The notes under the pieces were generated by a model, which saw only the letters and a program-made list of their open reading frames with translations, did no database searches and was not told the origin of the DNA. Source: an uncultured Paraprevotella sp. (GTDB lineage: Bacteria; Bacteroidota; Bacteroidia; Bacteroidales; Bacteroidaceae). Taken from it: 15,144 nucleotides of DNA. The position numbers and the translations under genes are program-made. The stretch lies in assembly GCA_910584955.1 (NCBI GenBank), contig CAJUDC010000052.1, positions 1-15,144 on the forward strand, written 5' to 3'. This document shows, piece by piece, positions 5,475 through 11,324 of this stretch (the stretch's first letter is position 1; each line of letters opens with the position of its first letter).

Positions 5475-7346
5475 TCAGCGTCCCAGAAGTACCAGCAATA
5501 CGTTGATGTCGCTTGGTGAGACGCCCGGGATGCGTCCGGCTTGGGCCAGCGTTTCGGGATCGATCCGTTCCAGCTTCTGGCGGGCTTCTGTGGAAAGGGA
5601 GTGCAGATGGGCATAGTCGAACTTTCCTTTTATCTTGATGTTTTCCAATCGTTGCATCTTGTCGGCTATCATTCGTTCGCGCTCAATATATCCGTTGTAT
5701 TTGATGCGTATCTCGGCAGCTTCCGTAATCTCCTCTTTTCGCTGTTCGATGGCATCCATCTCTTTTTTCAAGGGCACGATGTAAGGGCATAGTCCTTCCA
5801 GGGTGACTTGCGGTCGGTTGATTAGTTCGATCAACTTACATCCGTGTGCGAGAGGGGCGGTTCCCAGTTTTTCAAGTCCGTCATTGATTAATGCGGGTTT
5901 TACGGAGAAGGTTTCACAGAAACTGAGCAGGCGATTGATGTGTTCCTTTTTTCGAGTCCATTGGTTGTAGCGTACGCTGTCGGCCAGTCCGAGCCTGTAG
6001 GATCTTTCGGTGAGACGGGCGTCGGCATCGTCCTGACGTAATAAGATGCGATATTCGGCCCGGGATGTAAACATACGGTAGGGCTCGTCCACACCTTTGG
6101 TCACCAAATCATCGATCAGTACGCCGATGTATGATTCGTCTCTGTGCATGATGAAAGGATCGTTTCCGCTGCATTTCAACGCTGCGTTTATACCGGCTAC
6201 TACACCTTGGCCCGCCGCTTCTTCATATCCTGTGGTTCCGTTGACTTGACCGGCGAGGAACAGACCTGCGATTTTCTTTGATTCCAGCGAATGCTTTAAT
6301 TCGGTAGGATCGAAAAAGTCGTACTCGATGGCATATCCCGGGCGGTAGATGACAAGGTCGCGGAAAGCAGGAATCTTTTTCAAGGCTTCGATCTGGATGT
6401 GCATGGGCAGGCTTGACGAGAAACCGTTGAGGTAATATTCCTGTGTGGTTTCGCCCTCCGGTTCGAGAAAGAGCTGGTGTTGCTCTTTCTCGGGAAACGT
6501 GACAAGCTTGGTCTCTATGCTCGGGCAATAGCGCGGTCCGATACTTTGAATCTGTCCGTTGTAGAGCGGTGAATCCGGTAGTCCGTTACGGAGAGTTTGG
6601 TGTACGTCGGGATTGGTGTAGCACGTCCAGCAGGGCAGTTGCTTCAGTCTTCTCGGTTCGCTGATGTAGGAGAAACGGTGGAAATCGTTTTCTCCCTCCT
6701 GGATGTTCATGTCTTCAAAGTGAACGCTGCGTCCGTCGATGCGGACGGGGGTTCCCGTCTTCATCCGTCCTTGCGTCAGCCCGTGCCGGGTGAGGGATTC
6801 GGTAAGGTGGTACGAGGCCGGTTCGGCCATGCGCCCTCCCGGCAGCTGGGTACGCCCGATGTGCATGAGGCCGTTTAGAAAAGTACCGGCGGTGAGGATG
6901 ACACATTTTGCGCGGAAGTCCACGTCGAGGTAAGTTCTTACTCCGGTCACTTCTTTGTGCTCCACCAAAAGCTCTTTCACCTGGTCCTGCCAGATGTGCA
7001 GCCCCGGAATGTTTTCCAACACTTCACGCCACGTCCAGATAAACTTGTTGCGGTCGCACTGAGCGCGCGGACTCCACATGGCCGGGCCTTTGGAGCGATT
7101 CAGCATGCGGAACTGGATGGTGGTGCGGTCGGTCACCCATCCTGTGTATCCGCCCAGTGCGTCGATTTCGCGTACGATCTGCCCTTTGGCGATTCCGCCT
7201 ATGGCCGGGTTGCAACTCATTTGAGCGATTTTGTTCATGTCCATCGTGATCAGGCAGGTTTTGGCGCCCATCTTTGCCGCCGCCGCCGCCGCTTCGCATC
7301 CGGCGTGGCCTCCGCCAATGACGATTACGTCGTACTTAAAATCCAT
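5475..7346 (-). CDS. mnmG: tRNA uridine-5-carboxymethylaminomethyl modification enzyme MnmG (GidA)
   Basis: MnmG works with MnmE. It uses FAD to install the 5-carboxymethylaminomethyl (or aminomethyl) group on U34 of tRNAs that read split codon boxes. The frame is open from 7409, but I start at the internal ATG 7346, giving 623 residues, close to the family length. The residues before it (MNIFPKIHYFCNKKS...) do not look like MnmG, whereas MDFKYDVIVIGGGHAG begins the fold properly. A TACTTTTG -7 box at 7385-7378 also lies inside the longer frame. The FAD-binding GGGHAG is at residues 11-16, SCNPAIGGIAKG at 44-55, and the NGTTGYEEAAGQG signature is present further on. The gene is divergent from frdC and heads the minus-strand cluster. 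Confidence 0.96.
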   Translation of the reverse strand: MDFKYDVIVIGGGHAGCEAAAAAAKMGAKTCLITMDMNKIAQMSCNPAIGGIAKGQIVREIDALGGYTGWVTDRTTIQFRMLNRSKGPAMWSPRAQCDRNKFIWTWREVLENIPGLHIWQDQVKELLVEHKEVTGVRTYLDVDFRAKCVILTAGTFLNGLMHIGRTQLPGGRMAEPASYHLTESLTRHGLTQGRMKTGTPVRIDGRSVHFEDMNIQEGENDFHRFSYISEPRRLKQLPCWTCYTNPDVHQTLRNGLPDSPLYNGQIQSIGPRYCPSIETKLVTFPEKEQHQLFLEPEGETTQEYYLNGFSSSLPMHIQIEALKKIPAFRDLVIYRPGYAIEYDFFDPTELKHSLESKKIAGLFLAGQVNGTTGYEEAAGQGVVAGINAALKCSGNDPFIMHRDESYIGVLIDDLVTKGVDEPYRMFTSRAEYRILLRQDDADARLTERSYRLGLADSVRYNQWTRKKEHINRLLSFCETFSVKPALINDGLEKLGTAPLAHGCKLIELINRPQVTLEGLCPYIVPLKKEMDAIEQRKEEITEAAEIRIKYNGYIERERMIADKMQRLENIKIKGKFDYAHLHSLSTEARQKLERIDPETLAQAGRIPGVSPSDINVLLVLLGR

Positions 7347-7377
7347 ATCCAATTTTGTTCTTGTTGATTTCTTGTTG

Positions 7378-7385
7378 CAAAAGTA
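7378..7385 (-). promoter_or_regulatory. -7 element of the mnmG promoter
   Basis: On the minus strand TACTTTTG (7385 to 7378) matches the Bacteroidetes -7 consensus TAnnTTTG exactly. Transcription would begin near 7372-7374, leaving a leader of about 26-28 bases before the ATG at 7346. No TTTG is seen at the expected 19-21-base spacing upstream, so the -33 part is weak or absent. The position supports the shorter mnmG start. Confidence 0.5.
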
Positions 7386-7416
7386 GTGTATTTTTGGGAA
7401 TATATTCATGTATTTC

Positions 7417-7447
7417 TTTGCTCAATCATGGAATTCGTTTAAATTTG
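7417..7447 (+). promoter_or_regulatory. frdCAB promoter, full Bacteroidetes consensus
   Basis: TTTG (7417-7420), a 19-base spacer and TAAATTTG (7440-7447) match the consensus TTTG-N19-21-TAnnTTTG without a mismatch. Transcription should start near 7452-7455, leaving an extremely AT-rich leader of about 65 bases before the frdC ATG at 7520. A strong constitutive-looking promoter suits a core respiratory operon. It lies back to back with the mnmG -7 box, about 30 bp away. Confidence 0.85.
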
Positions 7448-7519
7448 CACAATATTAATTAACGTACATAAATATAAAAAACTTTATAAATCAATTTAAT
7501 AATTTAATTTCAATCATTT

Positions 7520-8197
7520 ATGTGGTTATGTGATTCATCTATTGGTAGGAAAGTGGTGATGTCCCTCACGGGCCTAGCCCTGATCCTGTTCCTGACGTTT
7601 CATGCGTCAATGAACTTGGTGGCCCTCTTTTCGGCGGAAGGCTACAACATGATTTGTGAATTCTTGGGCGCCAATTGGTATGCCGTTGCGGCAACGCTCG
7701 GCTTGGCTGCTTTGGCTGTCATTCACATTCTCTATGCGTTTTGGCTGACGATGCAGAACTATCGGGCGCGCGGTAAGGATCGTTACGATGTGACGGACAA
7801 ACCGGCCAAGGTGGAATGGGCGTCGCAGAACATGCTGGCCCTCGGAGTGGTTATTGTTTTGGGACTGCTGCTGCATCTGTTCAACTTCTGGTACAACATG
7901 ATGTTTGCCGAACTGTTGGAACAGCCTAAGATGGGCGGTCTTCACGCTACCGACGGCTACGGTTACATCGCGCAGACATTCGGCAATCCGGTGTATGCCG
8001 TTCTTTACATCATCTGGCTGGGAGCATTGTGGTTCCACCTGACCCACGGTTTCTGGAGTGCCGTACAGACTTTGGGCTGGAACGGTAAGGTCTGGTTCTG
8101 TCGTTGGCACGTGATCAGTATGGTATATTCCACCGTACTGGTGCTGATGTTCCTGGTTGTAGTGCTCAAGTTTGCTCTTTGCGGCAGTTGCTGCTAG
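7520..8197 (+). CDS. frdC: Fumarate reductase/succinate dehydrogenase cytochrome b subunit
   Basis: This is the membrane anchor of the quinol:fumarate reductase. It carries heme b and the menaquinone site and passes electrons to FrdB. The 225 residues contain five hydrophobic segments at about 13-33, 55-78, 104-127, 157-178 and 197-220, as in the diheme cytochrome b558 family of Wolinella FrdC and Bacillus SdhC. Candidate heme-ligand histidines inside these segments are His28, His69, His119 and His173 (or His176). The exact set needs alignment. The C-terminus ends in Cys-Gly-Ser-Cys-Cys, of unknown meaning. The gene is first in the operon, 37 bp before frdA. Fumarate reductase and succinate dehydrogenase directions cannot be separated by sequence, but fumarate reduction is the known role in anaerobic Bacteroides. 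Confidence 0.93.
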   Translation: MWLCDSSIGRKVVMSLTGLALILFLTFHASMNLVALFSAEGYNMICEFLGANWYAVAATLGLAALAVIHILYAFWLTMQNYRARGKDRYDVTDKPAKVEWASQNMLALGVVIVLGLLLHLFNFWYNMMFAELLEQPKMGGLHATDGYGYIAQTFGNPVYAVLYIIWLGALWFHLTHGFWSAVQTLGWNGKVWFCRWHVISMVYSTVLVLMFLVVVLKFALCGSCC

Positions 8198-8234
8198 TAT
8201 CAATTCATGAATCCTCAATAAAGAAAAAAGTATT

Positions 8235-10214
8235 ATGGCTACAATAGATTCAAAAATTCCCGAAGGCCCCGTGGCCGAAAAGTGGACCAATTATAAAGCT
8301 CATCAGAAGTTGGTGAATCCGGCTAACAAGCGTCGGTTGGACATCATCGTGGTAGGAACGGGACTGGCCGGTGCTTCGGCCGCTGCGTCGTTGGGCGAAA
8401 TGGGTTTCCGTGTGTTCAACTTCTGCATCCAGGATTCCCCGCGCCGTGCGCACTCCATCGCTGCACAAGGCGGTATCAATGCTGCTAAAAACTATCAGAA
8501 CGACGGCGATTCCGTGTATCGTCTGTTCTACGATACGGTAAAAGGCGGTGACTATCGGGCCCGCGAGGCCAACGTGTATCGTTTGGCCGAGGTTTCCAAT
8601 AGCATTATCGATCAGTGCGTGGCCCAAGGAGTTCCTTTTGCCCGCGAATACGGTGGTATGTTGGCCAACCGTTCGTTTGGCGGTGCGCAGGTGTCCCGTA
8701 CGTTTTACGCCAAGGGGCAGACCGGTCAGCAGCTTTTGCTGGGAGCTTATTCCGCATTGAGCTGTCAGGTGAACGCCGGAACGGTGAAATTGTATACTCG
8801 CTATGAAATGATGGAACTGGTGATTGTGGACGGTCGTGCACGCGGTATCATCGCCCGTAACCTCGTAACCGGAAAGCTGGAGCGCTTTGCCGCCCATGCT
8901 GTGGTGATCGCCACCGGCGGTTACGGCAACGCCTATTTCCTCTCTACGAACGCAATGGGATGCAACTGTTCCGCCGCCATGCAGTGCTACCGTAAGGGCG
9001 CTTACTTTGCCAACCCTGCCTACGTGCAGATTCACCCCACCTGTATCCCCGTACACGGCGATAAGCAATCCAAACTGACGCTGATGTCCGAATCATTGCG
9101 TAACGACGGTCGTATCTGGGTGCCCAAGAAGTTGGAAGATGCCAAGAAACTGCAAGCCGGTCAAATCAAGGGTAGCGATATACCCGAGGAAGACCGCGAC
9201 TACTACTTGGAGCGCCGCTATCCGGCTTTCGGTAACCTGGTGCCCCGTGATGTGGCCTCGCGTGCAGCCAAAGAGCGTTGCGATGCCGGTTTCGGTGTGA
9301 ACAATACCGGTCTGGCCGTGTTCCTCGACTTCTCCGAATCCATCAACCGTTTGGGCATTGACATTGTTTTGCAGCGTTACGGCAACCTGTTCGACATGTA
9401 TGAAGAAATCACCGATGTAAACCCCGGTGAACTGGCCAAGGAGATCAACGGCGTGAAGTACTATAACCCCATGATGATCTATCCGGCTATCCATTACACG
9501 ATGGGCGGTATCTGGGTGGACTATGAATTGCAGACCTCCATCAAGGGTCTCTTCGCCATCGGTGAGTGTAACTTCTCCGATCACGGTGCCAACCGTCTGG
9601 GTGCTTCCGCTTTGATGCAAGGATTGGCCGACGGCTACTTCGTGCTGCCTTACACCATTCAGAACTATCTGGCCGATCAGATTACTGTGCCTCGTTTCTC
9701 CACCGACCTGCCTGAGTTTGCAGCTGCCGAGAAAGACGTTCAGGCACGTATCGACCATCTGATGAATATCAAGGGCAAGAAGTCTGTGGATTCCATTCAC
9801 AAGGAACTGGGACACGTGATGTGGGAATACGTCGGTATGGGGCGTACGGCGGAAGGATTGAAGACCGGTCTGGCCAAGCTGAAGGAGATCCGTAAGGAGT
9901 TCGAGACCCAGCTCTTCATTCCGGGCGCTGCCGAAGGCGTGAACATCGAATTGGAAAAAGCCCTTCGTCTGAACGATTTCATCACGATGGGAGAACTGAT
10001 TGCCTACGATGCCCTGAACCGTAACGAAAGTTGCGGCGGACACTTCCGTGAAGAATACCAGACTCCCGAAGGCGAAGCCCTGCGCGACGACGAGAATTTC
10101 TTCTACGTGGCATGCTGGGAGTACCAGGGAAGCGACGAAAAGGCTCCCGTACTTTATAAAGAGCCTCTCGTATACGAAGCCATCAAGGTGCAGACACGTA
10201 ACTACAAGAACTAA
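8235..10214 (+). CDS. frdA: Fumarate reductase/succinate dehydrogenase flavoprotein subunit
   Basis: FrdA is the catalytic subunit that interconverts fumarate and succinate at a covalently bound FAD on the cytoplasmic side. The 659-residue length is close to the roughly 656 of Wolinella FrdA and longer than the enterobacterial type. The dinucleotide-binding motif GTGLAGASAA starts at residue 41. His73 in HSIAAQGG is the expected covalent FAD attachment residue. QIHPT lies at 265-269, Arg338 in LVPRDVASR is the likely catalytic arginine, His420 is in HYTMGG, and GECNFSDHGANRLGASAL (443-460) closes the flavin site. The N-terminal extension of about 35 residues before the FAD domain is usual in this group. 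The gene is 37 bp after frdC and 35 bp before frdB. Confidence 0.96.
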   Translation: MATIDSKIPEGPVAEKWTNYKAHQKLVNPANKRRLDIIVVGTGLAGASAAASLGEMGFRVFNFCIQDSPRRAHSIAAQGGINAAKNYQNDGDSVYRLFYDTVKGGDYRAREANVYRLAEVSNSIIDQCVAQGVPFAREYGGMLANRSFGGAQVSRTFYAKGQTGQQLLLGAYSALSCQVNAGTVKLYTRYEMMELVIVDGRARGIIARNLVTGKLERFAAHAVVIATGGYGNAYFLSTNAMGCNCSAAMQCYRKGAYFANPAYVQIHPTCIPVHGDKQSKLTLMSESLRNDGRIWVPKKLEDAKKLQAGQIKGSDIPEEDRDYYLERRYPAFGNLVPRDVASRAAKERCDAGFGVNNTGLAVFLDFSESINRLGIDIVLQRYGNLFDMYEEITDVNPGELAKEINGVKYYNPMMIYPAIHYTMGGIWVDYELQTSIKGLFAIGECNFSDHGANRLGASALMQGLADGYFVLPYTIQNYLADQITVPRFSTDLPEFAAAEKDVQARIDHLMNIKGKKSVDSIHKELGHVMWEYVGMGRTAEGLKTGLAKLKEIRKEFETQLFIPGAAEGVNIELEKALRLNDFITMGELIAYDALNRNESCGGHFREEYQTPEGEALRDDENFFYVACWEYQGSDEKAPVLYKEPLVYEAIKVQTRNYKN

Positions 10215-10249
10215 TTAACCGGTTTGTTCAACGATAAAAGAATAAAACA

Positions 10250-11008
10250 ATGGATAAGAACATTTCATTTAAGTTAAGATATTGGCGTCAGAACGGACCG
10301 AAAGACAAAGGTCATTTTGACGAGCGCGAGATGAAAGATATTCCCGGCGACACTTCATTCCTTGAAATGCTGGATATATTGAATGAGGAGCTGGTGAATG
10401 AAGGCAAGGAACCCTTTGTGTTCGACCATGACTGCCGCGAGGGTATATGCGGTATGTGCTCACTGTATATCAACGGCACGCCGCATGGAAAGACAGAACG
10501 CGGTGCCACTACCTGTCAGCTCTACATGCGCCGTTTCAAGGACGGTGACGTGATTACGGTAGAGCCTTGGCGTTCGGCCGGTTTCCCCGTCATCAAGGAC
10601 TGTATGGTGGACCGTACGGCATTCGACAAGATCATGCAGGCCGGCGGTTACGTTACCGTACGTACGGGCCAGCCGCAGGATGCCAATGCCATTCTGATTC
10701 CGAAGCAGAATGCCGACGAAGCGATGGATTGTGCCAGCTGTATCGGTTGCGGCGCTTGTGTGGCAGCCTGCAAGAACGGTTCCGCCATGCTGTTCGTTTC
10801 TTCCAAAGTCAGCCAGCTGGCTTTGCTCCCTCAGGGACGCCCCGAGGCCGCTCGTCGTGCCAAGGCGATGGTAGCCAAGATGGACGAACTGGGCTTCGGT
10901 AACTGCACCAATACGCGTGCCTGCGAGGCTGTATGTCCCAAGTGCGAGAGCATTGCCAACATCGCCCGTCTGAACCGTGAATTTATCAAGGCTAAACTGG
11001 ACGATTAA
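10250..11008 (+). CDS. frdB: Fumarate reductase/succinate dehydrogenase iron-sulfur subunit
   Basis: FrdB carries electrons between the cytochrome b hemes and the FAD of FrdA through three Fe-S clusters. The 252 residues hold an N-terminal plant-type ferredoxin domain with [2Fe-2S] ligands Cys62, Cys67, Cys70 and Cys89 (DCREGICGMC, TTCQ). A C-terminal domain has Cys161-x2-Cys164-x2-Cys167 and Cys174, then Cys219, Cys225 and Cys229 (GNCTNTRACEAVCP), the ligands of the [4Fe-4S] and [3Fe-4S] clusters. Cys170 is an extra cysteine inside the first motif. The gene ends the frd operon and is followed by a tight hairpin and a terminator. Confidence 0.96.
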   Translation: MDKNISFKLRYWRQNGPKDKGHFDEREMKDIPGDTSFLEMLDILNEELVNEGKEPFVFDHDCREGICGMCSLYINGTPHGKTERGATTCQLYMRRFKDGDVITVEPWRSAGFPVIKDCMVDRTAFDKIMQAGGYVTVRTGQPQDANAILIPKQNADEAMDCASCIGCGACVAACKNGSAMLFVSSKVSQLALLPQGRPEAARRAKAMVAKMDELGFGNCTNTRACEAVCPKCESIANIARLNREFIKAKLDD

Positions 11009-11015
11009 GTCCATG

Positions 11016-11044
11016 CCCGGAGCCTGCGGGGTGCAGGCTCCGGG
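11016..11044 (+). repeat. Perfect 12-bp hairpin just after frdB
   Basis: CCCGGAGCCTGC (11016-11027) and GCAGGCTCCGGG (11033-11044) form a GC-rich perfect stem with a 5-base loop, starting 7 bases after the frdB stop codon. No T run follows, so it probably protects the mRNA 3' end or assists the terminator downstream. Its 3' side overlaps CGGGAGT (11041-11047), which is also complementary to part of the terminator stem. Confidence 0.75.
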
Positions 11045-11065
11045 AGTTTGATACTCCTTAATCAC

Positions 11066-11114
11066 TCCCGCCGCGAAGTCCTTTGCGAACTGCGGCGGGA
11101 TTTTTTTGTTTTTT
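11066..11114 (+). terminator. Rho-independent terminator of the frd operon
   Basis: TCCCGCCGC (11066-11074) pairs with GCGGCGGGA (11092-11100), with a further AGT/ACT pairing inside the loop. It is followed by seven Ts, a G and six Ts (11101-11114). This is a strong intrinsic terminator that separates frdCAB from the carbohydrate gene downstream. Confidence 0.92.
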
Positions 11115-11138
11115 CATGTATGAAAGCACCATTTGTGG

Positions 11139-11226
11139 TGCGCATCTCGTTTTATTCCGGTGCTCACCACGTTTCACTGTGTTGCTCACCCCGATAATTT
11201 TTCTTGCTCATCCCGTTTTTCGATCA
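11139..11226 (+). repeat. Four imperfect direct repeats with 22-bp period, candidate operator array
   Basis: Four copies of a conserved 11-base core start at 11139 (TGCGCATCTCG), 11161 (TGCTCACCACG), 11183 (TGCTCACCCCG) and 11205 (TGCTCATCCCG), each exactly 22 bases after the last. Most are followed by a T-rich stretch. Only the first half of each 22-base unit is conserved. That fits protein-binding sites on one face of the helix, two turns apart, better than a recent tandem duplication. The array lies 99-186 bases before the start codon of the GH43 gene. Direct repeats with spacing near 21 bases are typical for AraC-type DNA-binding domains, and an AraC-family gene is the next gene downstream. 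The link to that regulator is an inference. Confidence 0.6.
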
Positions 11227-11292
11227 CCTTGTTTGAGCTTTTCCGCTTCGAAAAAATCATAAATATTGTCGGAAGAATAGCGGAAAAAGGGG

Positions 11293-11300
11293 TATATTTG
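11293..11300 (+). promoter_or_regulatory. -7 element of the GH43 gene promoter
   Basis: TATATTTG matches the Bacteroidetes -7 consensus exactly. No TTTG lies at the expected 19-21-base spacing (the nearest TTG, 11266-11268, is 24 bases away), as would suit a promoter needing an activator. Transcription from about 11305 gives a leader of around 20 bases to the ATG at 11325 and supports that start over the upstream ATG at 11133. Confidence 0.5.
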
Positions 11301-11324
11301 TGGCCTATCATTGTTCACCTTTTA

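Noticed and set aside
7347..7409. Longer mnmG start at 7409
   Set aside because: The extra residues are unlike MnmG, and a consensus -7 box falls inside them.
8250..9068. 272-codon open frame on the minus strand inside frdA
   Set aside because: It lies entirely opposite frdA, whose protein is unmistakable. The translation has no domain and is rich in His/Gly/Thr, as expected from codon bias of the sense gene.
9093..10043. 316-codon open frame on the minus strand inside frdA
   Set aside because: Same situation: an antisense shadow of a GC-rich, highly biased gene, with no recognisable motif.
11133..11324. Upstream extension of the GH43 reading frame to an ATG at 11133
   Set aside because: The extra 64 residues precede a clear signal peptide, run through the direct repeats and the TATATTTG box, and look non-coding.
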